Below are positions 30,661-39,501 of a stretch of DNA of 64,000 nt, piece after piece. This stretch comes from Myxococcales bacterium (GTDB lineage Bacteria; Myxococcota_A; UBA9042), in NCBI GenBank assembly GCA_009692425.1, contig SHZF01000005.1:1-64000 (forward strand), in the 5' to 3' direction. The translations under genes and the position numbers were made by a program. The stretch's first letter is position 1. Each line of letters opens with the position of its first letter. Below the pieces are notes generated by a model that searched no databases, was not told the origin of the DNA, and was given only the letters and a program-made list of their open reading frames with translations.

Positions 30661-31346
30661 GGAGCGACGGTGTGCGCACGTGCCGCCCGCGTCGCTGCGC
30701 CAGTCCAGTTTGCCAGGATCGGGGTGCAAGCGGCTCCAGCATGTGCGCGATCGCAACCCCCGCACCCGGCCAAGGCTACCCGATTTCGCGGCGTGGAAAA
30801 GATTTGCGCCCGCGCCGCGATCATGGTCTGCATCGATTGGAGGTTCATCCGTTGTTTCGAGAGATTGACTGGGCATTCGTGGTCCAGTGGTTTGACTGCG
30901 GTCCCCGACCCTACGACGCCGCCGGTGGCGCGATCTGCCCGTCACGACCAACACAACTCATGATTCAGGAAGTGGATTATGGATTGTGCCGAAAATCCGC
31001 GACGCTGCATGAGACCGGGACGTTTTCCGCCCGCTCGGTGCCGGGTTGCGCGCGGACGTACCGCCGCAGGCGTGCCCGCCTGGCGCTGTGCGGTGGACAA
31101 CTCTTGACGATTGCAAGACTTGCCGGGCGGCGGCCGGACCCCACTTGCTGCAAGGCAAACGCAGGGGTAATTCTGTCGAGGCTACTGACCCGTTGCTGCG
31201 GCAGGTTGCCGTCGCGTTGCTCGCCCAAGAGCAGGGCCTGCCCAAAAGCAGGGCTCGCCCAAAAATCAGGACCGCGTCGCTTGTGCGCCGGCAGTCCTGC
31301 CGGCCTTCCTGACCCTGCGGATCGATGACCTTTCGGATCGGCGACG
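30661..31346. other. Intergenic region upstream of dnaA
   Basis: 686 bp between divergent dacB and dnaA; no convincing gene in either strand. It should hold the promoters of both genes. A single DnaA-box-like site occurs at 31092-31100 (complement TTGTCCACC, 8 of 9 to TTNTCCACA). A short near-tandem repeat, cccaa(g/a)agcagggc, is at 31226-31260. Composition is less GC-biased than the flanking genes at 30840-30990. Confidence 0.5.
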
Positions 31347-32948
31347 ATGCAAGACCTTTGGACACAGGCGATGGGACAACTGCGCACCGCAACTCGGCGC
31401 GCAGCAGCCGATCCGTGGCTCGAACGCATCGAACTCATTGAGCTCATCGACTCAACCGACGTCGAAGTGCGCCTCGCAGTGCCCGACCCGCACTTCCGCG
31501 ACTTCGTCGAAGCGCACTACCTCGACGACATCCGCGCGTGCCTGCAAGCACTCACCGCGCGGCCGGTCGCCGTTGCGCTCATTGTACGGCCACCGACCGG
31601 TTTCGCTCCGCCGGACCTGGCGACCACCGACCCGTTCGCGACCGCGTTGCGGGGGTTGCCGCCAGACACGACGTCTCTACCAGAGGCGATGTTTGCGCCG
31701 GAAGGGATGTCTTCGGCAGAAGCGAGGTCATCCGCAGAAGCGATGTCTTCGGCGGAAACGACGTCATCGATGCGGTCGGGGACTGCGCCCGCGTGGGGCA
31801 CTGCCCTGGGCGCGCGCTCGCACCGGCGTGGGGCGCGGCAGCCCGCCCTGCACGGACTCGACCTGCCCGCCCAGCCGGAGCCGGCCAGCCGCCCGCACGA
31901 CCCGACGCCGGATCCCTTCGACGGGCTCGCCCCGCGCCAGACGTTCGACCAGTTCATCATCGGCCAGTCGAATCAACTCGCCGCCACGGCGGCCCAGGCG
32001 GTCGCCGACGCGCCCGGCAAGGTGTTCAATCCGTTGTTCATCTATGGCGGCGTCGGCATCGGCAAGACGCACCTGCTGCACGCTATCGGCAACGCGGCCC
32101 GGTTGCGCGACCCGAACCTGCGCGTGCGCTACGTGCCGACCGCGACGTTCATCGACGACACCTTCACCGCGTGGCGCATCAAGGACCCGGCGACGAAGGC
32201 CGACGTGCGCAACCATTACCGCAGCGGAGTCGACCTGCTGCTCGTCGATGACATCCAATTCCTGCAGCAGCGTGAGCGCTTCCAGGAAGAATTCTTCCAC
32301 GTATTCAACGCGCTATATCATGCGGGCCGTCAAATTGTCATCACGTGTGACCGGTTCCCTTCGGAACTCCAGGACTTCCACGATCGGCTGCGTTCGCGCT
32401 TCGAATGCGGCCTCGTCGCCGAACTGACTCCACCGGAGCGCGACCTGCGTGTGGCCATCCTGCGCCGCAAGTCTATCGACATGGGCCTGCTGCTGGCGCC
32501 CGACGTCATCTACTACCTTGCGGACCACCTGCGGAACAACGTGCGCGAACTCGAGGGCGCCCTGCTCAAGCTCGCCGCCCACGCGCGCCTCGGCAACCGG
32601 GCGCCCGACCTCGCATTCGCGCGCAGCGTGCTGGGGCCGACCCTCGAATTGCCGTCGCGCAACGTGACAGCCGAGGTCATCCAGCGCGTGACGGCCCAGC
32701 ACTACGGACTCAAGCTCACCGACCTTAAGGGCGACAAGCGCCACCGCAGTGTCGTCGTGCCGCGCATGGTGGCGGTGTACCTGACGCGCAAGCACACGGG
32801 CGCGAGCTATCCGGAGATCGGACGGGCCTTTGGCGGGCGCGACCACTCGACGATCATCCATGCGTTCCACCGCGTCGAATGGCTGCTGCAGACCGACCTT
32901 GCCGTGCAGACGGCGGCGGCGGCAATCGAGACCTTGTTGGGCAAGTAG
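31347..32948 (+). CDS. dnaA: Chromosomal replication initiator DnaA
   Basis: 533 residues. Domain I is about 1-80. The linker (domain II, about 85-195) is long and low-complexity and holds a hexapeptide repeat (SSAEA). Domain III carries FIIGQSNQLA, Walker A GGVGIGKT (234-241), Walker B LLLVDDIQFL and FNALYHAGRQIVITCDRFP. Domain IV ends with the DnaA-box-binding signature: GDKRHRSVVVPRMVAVYLTRKHTGASYPEIGRAFGGRDHSTIIHA, split here by family convention into the helix-turn-helix and the RDHST loop. It binds ATP and oriC to open the origin. The first position of the dnaA-dnaN-recF order and the DnaA-box cluster just downstream mark this as the origin region. Confidence 0.97.
   Translation: MQDLWTQAMGQLRTATRRAAADPWLERIELIELIDSTDVEVRLAVPDPHFRDFVEAHYLDDIRACLQALTARPVAVALIVRPPTGFAPPDLATTDPFATALRGLPPDTTSLPEAMFAPEGMSSAEARSSAEAMSSAETTSSMRSGTAPAWGTALGARSHRRGARQPALHGLDLPAQPEPASRPHDPTPDPFDGLAPRQTFDQFIIGQSNQLAATAAQAVADAPGKVFNPLFIYGGVGIGKTHLLHAIGNAARLRDPNLRVRYVPTATFIDDTFTAWRIKDPATKADVRNHYRSGVDLLLVDDIQFLQQRERFQEEFFHVFNALYHAGRQIVITCDRFPSELQDFHDRLRSRFECGLVAELTPPERDLRVAILRRKSIDMGLLLAPDVIYYLADHLRNNVRELEGALLKLAAHARLGNRAPDLAFARSVLGPTLELPSRNVTAEVIQRVTAQHYGLKLTDLKGDKRHRSVVVPRMVAVYLTRKHTGASYPEIGRAFGGRDHSTIIHAFHRVEWLLQTDLAVQTAAAAIETLLGK
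31689..31775 (+). repeat. 18-nt tandem repeat in the DnaA linker
   Basis: About four and a half 18-nt units of the type atgtcttcggcagaagcg (31707-31724, 31725-31742, 31743-31760, with a diverged unit at 31689-31706 and a partial one at the end). They encode the hexapeptide (M/R)SSAEA in domain II, where length changes are tolerated. Confidence 0.85.
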
Positions 32949-32960
32949 CCGACGTTGCCC

Positions 32961-32984
32961 GCCCCGATCCGCCGCCTTCGGCGC
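32961..32984 (+). repeat. Dispersed repeat end (half copy E)
   Basis: The 24-nt segment beginning gccccgatccgccgcc and ending ttcggcgc is identical to 62000-62023, one end of repeat copy C. The other end is not recognised here. It contains the mini-palindrome CGCC-TT-CGGCG. Confidence 0.6.
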
Positions 32985-33192
32985 GTTGCTCGCATTGCCG
33001 TGCGCGTTGCGACGCATCGTGGACGATGCACGACGGGGTTCGGCAAGCCACGCAACCATGTGGCGACTCAAGGTTTTATTTCCCCAACTTCAGGTCTTCG
33101 CCGCACCCGCTCCGTCGGATGCCGCCGCCTGTCGCATCGACCGGCCCGGCCCTGTGGACGGGTTGTGGAATGTCTGGGGACAAGTGCGCCCC

Positions 33193-33201
33193 TTCTCCAC
33201 A
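33193..33201 (+). promoter_or_regulatory. Consensus DnaA box
   Basis: ttctccaca matches the TTNTCCACA consensus at all nine positions. It lies in the middle of the candidate origin and is flanked on both sides by near-matches in either orientation. Confidence 0.7.
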
Positions 33202-33512
33202 GGGTCGAGTCGCCCTGGGGACGATAAGGAGCCAGTCCCCACCGATCTACCGGTTTCCTCCACAGGCCGATCGCCCAGAACGCTTCGATCTTATTAAGAT
33301 CGTTCACTTGCCCACAGGCGTCCACAGCCCCCGCGATTCCGCTCTCTATAGGATCAGATCCAAATACCCAAGTGGCTGGCATCCGGCCCAGGGTCCACCA
33401 CCGGCTTCCATCCCCGACCCTCTTCCCACTGCGCCCTCGCCCTGCTACAAGTTCGCCCCCGACTGACCGTTGCGCCGTGCCTGTTTCCGGCCCCGGTCCG
33501 AGGAAACGCGCC

Positions 33513-34643
33513 ATGAAAGTCCGCATCGACAAGGCCGCACTCACCGTACCGCTCTATCGTGCCCAGGGCGTGGTCGATCGCAAGGCGACCACGAACGTCA
33601 TTGCGTGCGTGCACGTGGCCGCCGGCGACGACGGGTTGGTGCTGTCGGCGACCGACTACGACGTGACCATGACCGCATCGGTGGCGGCCGACGTGCTGGA
33701 GCCGGGGGCCGTGCTCGTCAACGGTCGCGCGCTTTTCGAGATCGTGCGCGCCTTGCCTGAAGGCAGCATGGTCGAACTGACCGGCGAACCGAATCACCGC
33801 CTCCGCATCGTCGCGGGCCGCTCGACCTACCACCTCAACGGGCTGGACCCGGCGGAGTTTCCAGGCGGTTCCATCGAAGCCCAGCCTCGCCTCGGCCTGT
33901 ATTGCGACAAGGGCCACATCGACGCGATGCTGCGGCGCACCCTGTTCTCCGTCTCGCAGGACGACACACGGCCCGCGCTCAACGGTGTGTTGCTCGAGAT
34001 CGAGCCCGTCGCCGACGGTCAGGTGCTCATCCGCATGGTGTCGACGGACGGTCATCGCCTGTCGAAGTCGGAGCGTGTAGTCGCTTGTTCGAGCTACGAC
34101 GGGGCGAGCCACCGCTGCATCGTGCACCGCCGCGGCGCGACCGAGCTTCAGCGCATCTTGGAGGGTTCGGACCCATCGGTGCACATCGGGTTCGCGGGCC
34201 GCAATGTCGTCTTTGCATCCGACAAGGCGCGCCTGCAGGTCAAGCAGATCGACGAGACCTTCCCCGACTACGGGCGCGTGATTCCCGAGAAAGGCGACAT
34301 CTCAGTGTCGCTGCCGCTGCCCGAACTGGTCGGCGCGATCCGGCGCGTGGGGGCGGTGTCGGCGTCGAAGGATGCCACGTTGCGCTTTGAACTCACCGAC
34401 GGCCGCATCGTGCTTGAGATGAACCACCAGGACCTCGGCGAAGCGCATGAGGAGATCGAGCCGGCAAGCTACCGCGGCGGCCACCAGAAGGTCGGCTTCA
34501 ACCCGCGGTACCTGCTCGACGTGTGCCAGGTGCTCGCGACCGACAACGTCAGCCTTGAACTGTCGGACCAGTTCTCGCCGTGCCTGGTGCACAGCGAAGA
34601 GGACCCAGGTTCGGTGTTCGTGATCATGCCGATGCGCCTGTAG
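33513..34643 (+). CDS. dnaN: DNA polymerase III sliding clamp subunit beta
   Basis: 376 residues from ATG 33513 with gaggaaa upstream; the 47-residue 5' extension in frame overlaps the origin and is not coding. Beta-clamp features run through three repeated domains: MKVRIDKAALT, LVLSATDYDVTMTAS, RLRIVAGRSTYHLNGLDPAEFP, the second domain LLEIEPV with MVSTDGHRLSK, and the C-terminal QFSPCLVHSEEDPGSVFVIMPMRL. The last, hydrophobic MPMRL motif is the conserved clamp C-terminus. It tethers the replicative polymerase to DNA. Confidence 0.97.
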   Translation: MKVRIDKAALTVPLYRAQGVVDRKATTNVIACVHVAAGDDGLVLSATDYDVTMTASVAADVLEPGAVLVNGRALFEIVRALPEGSMVELTGEPNHRLRIVAGRSTYHLNGLDPAEFPGGSIEAQPRLGLYCDKGHIDAMLRRTLFSVSQDDTRPALNGVLLEIEPVADGQVLIRMVSTDGHRLSKSERVVACSSYDGASHRCIVHRRGATELQRILEGSDPSVHIGFAGRNVVFASDKARLQVKQIDETFPDYGRVIPEKGDISVSLPLPELVGAIRRVGAVSASKDATLRFELTDGRIVLEMNHQDLGEAHEEIEPASYRGGHQKVGFNPRYLLDVCQVLATDNVSLELSDQFSPCLVHSEEDPGSVFVIMPMRL

Positions 34644-34703
34644 GCCGTCGCCTGCCACGCCGCACGACTGTCGGCGCAACCTTCCGCGAGCACGTACCCG
34701 CCT

Positions 34704-36131
34704 GTGCACATCGAGCGCCTGTATGCCGCACGCTTCCGCAACCTCGGCGACGGGGCGGGTCGTGGCGTGGGGTCGGGAGTTGACGACGCGCGGGGAGTAG
34801 GCGACGGGTCGGGTGCTGGCGACGGGTCGGGTGCTGGCGACGGGTCGGGTGCTGGCGACGGGTCGGGTGCTGGCGACGGGTCGGGTCGTGGCTTCGTCTG
34901 GTTCCCGCATCGCCACTTCAACATCCTTGTCGGCCCCAACGGCGCGGGCAAGACGAACGTGCTGGAAGCCGTCGCGGTACTGGCCGGGCTGCGCAGCTTT
35001 CGGACGGCGCGCCTGCACGAGTGTGTCGCGTTTGGAGACCCTGCGGGAAATACCAGTGCGCGCGCGGTGTTGGGCGCCCGTGTCGTGCGGCACGGCGTAG
35101 CGACCGACCTGGGTGTCGAGGTGGGCGCGGGCACGCGGCGGCTTTTCCTCGACGGCAAGCCAGCGCCCAGCGCGGCCCAATTCCTCGGGCGCTTGGTGGC
35201 CGTGCCGTTTGCGCCCGACGACTTGCGACTGCCCACCGATGCCCCCGACGCGCGGCGGCGCTGGCTCGACCGCGCCGCCTTTCACCACGAGCCGGCCCAC
35301 CTCGACGCCGTGCGCGCGTTCGAGCGGGCCCTGCTGAGCCGCAACGCCTTGCTCAAGGCAGCGCAGCGCGCGCCGGCCGATGCCGAGACCCTCGACGCCT
35401 TCGACGCCGTGTTGGCGCGCAGTGGGGCCCAGGTCGCCGTGCGGCGGGCGGCCGTGCTCGACCGCCTGCGTCCCCTGCTGCAAGAGGTGTTCGGGCGCAT
35501 CGCCGCAAGCGGGCTCGCCATCGATGTGCAGTTGGAGGTGCGCGGTTGCGATCCGTTGGCCTATGCCGACGTGGCGAGCGCGACCGCGGCGTTGGCCGGT
35601 TCGTTGCGGCTGCGGCGCGACCGCGACCTCCAGCAGGGCTCGACGACGCGCGGCCCGCACCGGGACGACGTGCGTTGGACGCTGCAGGGTCGCCCCGTCG
35701 CCAGCCACGCCAGCCAGGGGCAGTGCCGTGCGCTCGTGCTGGCGCTCAAGATTGCCGAACTCCGCAGCCTCGAAGTGGCACTCGGCGAGGCGCCCGTGCT
35801 GCTGCTCGACGACGTCAGTTCCGAACTCGACGCCGCGCGCAACCGAGCGCTCATGAGCTACCTCGACGAACTTGGTGGCCAGGTCGTCGTTTCGACCTCA
35901 CAGCCCACCAGTCTGGCCATCCTGGCGCCGCAGCAGGTGTTCCACATCGCGGCGGGCCACTTGACGGCGGGCGCGGTGGCGGGGCGCCCTGCTGGAGCCG
36001 AGCCTGCTCCCATCGCCGAGCCTGCTCCCATCGTCCAGCCTGCGGCCCTTGGCGACCCTGCCGCCCTGGCCCAGTCTGCAGCCTATGCCGCGCCAGCACC
36101 CGGGCCAGTTGTGCCCGTGGAGGAGCTATGA
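34704..36131 (+). CDS. recF: DNA recombination/repair protein RecF with repeat insertions
   Basis: 475 residues, about 100 longer than usual, from a GTG at 34704. An N-terminal MHIERLYAARFRNL is followed by an unusual Gly/Asp/Ser stretch (about 15-65) that displaces Walker A GPNGAGKT to 77-84 (near 30-37 in typical RecF). Later motifs are normal: the signature SHASQGQCRALVLALKIAEL and Walker B VLLLDDVSSELD. The C-terminal 55 residues form a second repetitive tail (EPAPIA type). RecF loads RecA at gaps. The stop overlaps the murA start by 4 nt (ATGA). Confidence 0.93.
   Translation: MHIERLYAARFRNLGDGAGRGVGSGVDDARGVGDGSGAGDGSGAGDGSGAGDGSGAGDGSGRGFVWFPHRHFNILVGPNGAGKTNVLEAVAVLAGLRSFRTARLHECVAFGDPAGNTSARAVLGARVVRHGVATDLGVEVGAGTRRLFLDGKPAPSAAQFLGRLVAVPFAPDDLRLPTDAPDARRRWLDRAAFHHEPAHLDAVRAFERALLSRNALLKAAQRAPADAETLDAFDAVLARSGAQVAVRRAAVLDRLRPLLQEVFGRIAASGLAIDVQLEVRGCDPLAYADVASATAALAGSLRLRRDRDLQQGSTTRGPHRDDVRWTLQGRPVASHASQGQCRALVLALKIAELRSLEVALGEAPVLLLDDVSSELDAARNRALMSYLDELGGQVVVSTSQPTSLAILAPQQVFHIAAGHLTAGAVAGRPAGAEPAPIAEPAPIVQPAALGDPAALAQSAAYAAPAPGPVVPVEEL
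34800..34889 (+). repeat. 18-nt tandem repeat in RecF N-terminal region
   Basis: Four perfect 18-nt copies of ggcgacgggtcgggtgct and a fifth that ends with cgt, at 34800-34889. They encode GDGSGA repeats and have inserted between the first beta-strand and Walker A of RecF. Confidence 0.92.
36000..36089 (+). repeat. 18-nt tandem repeat in RecF C-terminal tail
   Basis: Five diverging 18-nt units, the first two differing at only one or two bases (gagcctgctcccatcgcc), encode EPAPIA, EPAPIV, QPAALG, DPAALA and QSAAYA. This is an older, decayed array than the one near the N-terminus. Confidence 0.8.
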
Positions 36132-37414
36132 GCCTGTTTCGCATCGAAGGAGGCGCGCCGCTACATGGCCGCGTGCGGGTGTCCGGCAACAAGAACGAGG
36201 CGCTGCCGGCCGTGGCCGCGGCCTTGCTGACCGATGAGCCGGTCACGTTGCACAATGTGCCCGCCATCGTCGATGTCCAGGTGATGCTCGACATCCTGGT
36301 GGCGCTCGGGGCCGACGTGGCAACGCCGCAGCCGGGCACCGTGCGCATCTGCTGCAAAGAACTGCGCACGACTGCCATCCCGGTGCGCCTCGGCGAGCGG
36401 GTGCGGGCGTCGATCTTGTTTGCCGGTCCCTTGCTCGCGCGCGCCGGGCGTTGCGAACTGCCGCCGCCCGGTGGCGATGTCATCGGCCGGCGCCGCCTCG
36501 ACACCCACATGGACGGTCTCGTGGCGATGGGCGCCTTGCTCACCTTGGGCGCCGAACTGCGCTTGGACGCGCCCCAGGGCCTGCGTGGCGCCGACCTGTT
36601 CCTCGACGAGGCCTCGGTCACCGCGACAGAGAACCTGCTGATGGCGGCCAGCCTGGCGCGCGGCACCACGACCATCCAGAACGGCGCCTGCGAGCCGCAC
36701 GTGCAAGGGCTTGCCGCGCTGCTCCAGGCGATGGGCGCCGACATCGGCGGCGTCGGCACCCACCAATTGACGATAGCGGGCGTCGACCGCCTGCACGGGG
36801 CCGAACACACGGTCGGGCCCGACTACATGGAGACCGGCTCCTTCATCGGCCTGGCCGCGGTCACGGGCAGCGAACTGCGCATCGAGGACGCGGCGCCGCA
36901 GCACTTGCGCATGATCCGGGCCACATTTGCGCGGCTCGGCGTCCACACCGTGGTCGATGGCGCCGACATCCTGGTGCCCGGCGGCCAGACACTCGAGGTC
37001 AAGCGCGACCTCGGCGCCGGCATTCCCAAGGTCGATGACGCGCCGTGGCCGCAGTTTCCGACCGACTTGATGTCGATCGCGATCACGACGGCGACACAAG
37101 CGCGTGGAACGGTGCTGTTTTTCGAAAAGATGTTCGAAGGGCGCATGTTCTTCGTCGATTCGCTCATCCAACTCGGCGCGCAGATCATCTTGTGCGACCC
37201 TCACCGGGTGGTCGTGGTCGGGCCATCGCAACTCTACGGCGGCCGCGTGTCGAGCCCCGACGTTCGCGCTGGCATGGCGTTGCTGATCGCTGCGTTGTGC
37301 GCCAAGGGCACGAGCCGCATCGCCAACATCCGCCAGATCGACCGTGGCTACGACCGCATCGAGCAGAAACTGCTCCAACTCGGCGCGCGCATCGTCCGGG
37401 AGGAGGAGGGGTGA
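36128..37414 (+). CDS. murA: UDP-N-acetylglucosamine 1-carboxyvinyltransferase
   Basis: 428 residues from ATG 36128, with aggag upstream and overlapping the recF stop. It transfers enolpyruvate from PEP to UDP-GlcNAc, the first committed step of peptidoglycan synthesis. Conserved Lys22 is in SGNKNEALP. The catalytic loop reads PPPGGDVIGRRRLDTHM: the position that is Cys115 in Escherichia coli (PGGCTIG) is Asp117 here. In characterised bacteria with Asp at this position the enzyme works but is not alkylated by fosfomycin. Other hallmarks, FPTDLMSIA and RQIDRGYDRIEQKL, are present. A stop/start overlap couples it to proB. Confidence 0.96.
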   Translation: MSLFRIEGGAPLHGRVRVSGNKNEALPAVAAALLTDEPVTLHNVPAIVDVQVMLDILVALGADVATPQPGTVRICCKELRTTAIPVRLGERVRASILFAGPLLARAGRCELPPPGGDVIGRRRLDTHMDGLVAMGALLTLGAELRLDAPQGLRGADLFLDEASVTATENLLMAASLARGTTTIQNGACEPHVQGLAALLQAMGADIGGVGTHQLTIAGVDRLHGAEHTVGPDYMETGSFIGLAAVTGSELRIEDAAPQHLRMIRATFARLGVHTVVDGADILVPGGQTLEVKRDLGAGIPKVDDAPWPQFPTDLMSIAITTATQARGTVLFFEKMFEGRMFFVDSLIQLGAQIILCDPHRVVVVGPSQLYGGRVSSPDVRAGMALLIAALCAKGTSRIANIRQIDRGYDRIEQKLLQLGARIVREEEG

Positions 37415-38589
37415 AGAGCGGCGCGGACCTCTTGCCGGGAGAAGTCGCCGCCGGACCGCTGCGGGAGCGACTCCAGGCGGCGCGGCGCGTCGTTGTCAAG
37501 GTCGGCTCGCAGGTGCTGTGCCAGCCCAATGGCGCGGTCGATGCCGCCGTCGTCACGGGGCTGAGCGCCGACGTGGCGGCCGCGCGGGCGGACGGGCGCC
37601 AGATCGTGCTGGTGAGTTCGGGTGCAGTGGCGCTCGGGCGCGGCCGCCGGGCGCGTGGTCTGGCCGGGACCCCTGCGGGCGACGGCATGGGCAAGCAGGC
37701 CCTGGCGGCGCTCGGCCAGCCCCTGCTCATGGCGCGCTGGCAAGACGCGTTCGAAGTCCACGCGACGCAAGTCGCCCAAATCCTGTTGACCCATGCCGAT
37801 CTCGGCCACCGCGGCCGCTTCCTGCACGCCCGCCGCGTGATGGCCGAACTGCTCGATGCCGGCGTGCTGCCCATCGTCAACGAGAACGACACCGTCGCGG
37901 TCGAGGAGTTGGGCTTCGGCGACAACGACCAACTCGCCGCGATGGTGGCCCACGTCGTCGGAGCCGACGCGCTCGTGCTGCTGACCGAGGTGGATGCGCT
38001 CTACACGGCCGACCCCCGCACCGATGGCCGCGCGCGCCGCTATGCCGCGGCCGATCCGCGCCACGATGCGGTGCTGGCAGGCGCGGGCGCGGGCACCTCG
38101 CATTTCGGCACGGGCGGCATGCACAGCAAGGTCCTTGCCGCCCGCAAGGCTGCGGCTGTCGGCGTCGTGACGGTCGTGGCGGCAGGCAAACTGGCAGGTA
38201 TGCTGGGCCGGGTGCTGGCGGGTGCTGCGGAAGGCACCGTGTTTCGACCGGCCGCCCACGGCCTCACTGGGCGCCGCTCATGGATCGCGACGTCGGCCCG
38301 GCCCAAGGGCACGCTGCAGGTTGATGCCGGCGCCGCCCGGGCCCTGCGCAGTGGCGGCGCCTCGCTGCTGCCGATCGGCGTCGTGTGCGTCGATGGCTCT
38401 TTTGGCGTCGGCGACGTGGTGGCCGTCATCGATGGCGACGGTCAGCCCATTGGCCGTGGGCGCGTGCGCTACGGGGCGGACGACGCGCGCAAGGTGGCAG
38501 GGCTGCGCTCCGATCGGATTGCCGCGGTGCTCGGCTGGCTGCCGGCGACGGAACTGGTGCACCGCGACGACTTCGTGGTGGCGGGCTGA
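37411..38589 (+). CDS. proB: Glutamate 5-kinase
   Basis: 392 residues from a GTG at 37411 that overlaps the murA stop (GTGA) with aggaggagg just before it. The amino acid kinase domain shows RRVVVKVGSQVL, LVSSGAVALGRGR, LLDAGVLPIVNENDTVAVEE, FGDNDQLAAMVA and VDALYTADPR, then GTGGMHSKVLAARKAAAVGV. A C-terminal PUA domain (about 295-375) follows. It phosphorylates glutamate in the first step of proline synthesis. proA is not next to it. Its place in an origin-proximal repair/cell-wall operon probably reflects local gene order. Confidence 0.95.
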   Translation: MKSGADLLPGEVAAGPLRERLQAARRVVVKVGSQVLCQPNGAVDAAVVTGLSADVAAARADGRQIVLVSSGAVALGRGRRARGLAGTPAGDGMGKQALAALGQPLLMARWQDAFEVHATQVAQILLTHADLGHRGRFLHARRVMAELLDAGVLPIVNENDTVAVEELGFGDNDQLAAMVAHVVGADALVLLTEVDALYTADPRTDGRARRYAAADPRHDAVLAGAGAGTSHFGTGGMHSKVLAARKAAAVGVVTVVAAGKLAGMLGRVLAGAAEGTVFRPAAHGLTGRRSWIATSARPKGTLQVDAGAARALRSGGASLLPIGVVCVDGSFGVGDVVAVIDGDGQPIGRGRVRYGADDARKVAGLRSDRIAAVLGWLPATELVHRDDFVVAG

Positions 38590-38746
38590 TTGCACGTAGT
38601 GGTGGTGGGTTGAAGGAGCGGGTCGCGCGGCGACCGCTGGGTTACGGTGGCGAACAACCTGCCGCCGATCCATGCGCTGGTTGCGGCCCGAGCCCCTGTG
38701 GCGGAGTTGACCGTCGGGAAACCCTCCGCGGTGCCCGGTGGGTCGT

Positions 38747-39340
38747 CTACACCACCTGACAAGCCTCGTCGAACGCCAGCCGCGGCCCGCGTGGGTACAG
38801 CTTGGCCGGGTCGCCGTAGCCGAGGTTGAGCAGGAAGTTCGACTGCCACGCGGTGCCCGCGAGAAACTCCGCATCGACCTTGGCGCGATCGAACCCATTC
38901 ATTGGGCCGCAGTCGAGCCCGAGCGCGCGCGCCGCCAGCATCAGGTAGGCGCCTTGTAGCGATCCGCCCTGCAGCGCCAGCCGGAACTGCTCCGGCTCCG
39001 GCAGGCCCGCGTACAGATCCTGGATGGCCGGCCACGCCGGGAAAAGGCGCGCCGATTTCGTGTAGAACTCCGCATCATACGCAACGATCGCTGTCACGGG
39101 TGCCGCCATCGTCTGGGCCACGTTGCCGCCGTCGAGGCACGGCTTGAGGCGCGCCTTGCCGTCCGCGCTCGCCACGAACACGAGCCGCATCGGTTGCGTG
39201 TTGGCCGAGGTCGGCGGCATGCGCGCGAGTTCGTAGAGCCGCTGCAAGGTGGCGCCATCGACTGCGCGCTCCTGCCAGCCCTTGTATGTGCGGGCGGCGC
39301 GGAAAAGGAGATCGAGGCCGGTGTCGTCGAGCGTGGGCAT
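38747..39340 (-). CDS. Nitroreductase family protein, RutE-like
   Basis: 197 residues from ATG 39340, close to the size of RutE (malonic semialdehyde reductase). Starts [22 protein letters not shown], with [22 protein letters not shown] for FMN contact, [41 protein letters not shown] and [20 protein letters not shown]. This combination resembles the RutE/HadB group of small NAD(P)H/FMN oxidoreductases. No other pyrimidine-degradation (rut) genes are nearby, so the physiological substrate is open. Cytoplasmic. About 160 bp separates its start from the stop of the cytochrome gene on the same strand. Confidence 0.85.
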   Translation of the reverse strand: MPTLDDTGLDLLFRAARTYKGWQERAVDGATLQRLYELARMPPTSANTQPMRLVFVASADGKARLKPCLDGGNVAQTMAAPVTAIVAYDAEFYTKSARLFPAWPAIQDLYAGLPEPEQFRLALQGGSLQGAYLMLAARALGLDCGPMNGFDRAKVDAEFLAGTAWQSNFLLNLGYGDPAKLYPRGPRLAFDEACQVV

Positions 39341-39501
39341 GGGGCAGGTCCTGGGCGGCGGTGGGTGCCGCGGCAGCAAAAAAAGATTAGGAGGCGAGTG
39401 GCGGCGCGCAAGGGTGTCGACGGTGGATCCTGGGGGATTCGTGCACGCAGCCGGCGAGGTTCCCGTGGTGGTTGCTGGGGGTCGTCACGCGCCAGGACCG
39501 T

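Larger units (their letters stand above)
32949..33512. other. Candidate oriC between dnaA and dnaN
   Basis: 564 bp without a gene. Between 33150 and 33330 there is a dense set of DnaA-box-like nonamers: ttctccaca at 33193-33201 matches TTNTCCACA exactly, and weaker forms occur at 33153-33161, 33163-33171 (both inverted), 33256-33264, 33308-33316 and 33318-33326. A perfect inverted repeat, gatctt-att-aagatc, lies at 33287-33301, and an AT-rich patch at 33069-33090 could be an unwinding element. The half-copy repeat at 32961-32984 is in the dnaA-proximal part. A dnaN promoter must also lie here. Confidence 0.75.

Noticed and set aside
31517-31960. Minus-strand 147-residue ORF inside dnaA
   Set aside because: Shadow of the DnaA linker repeat; no function indicated.
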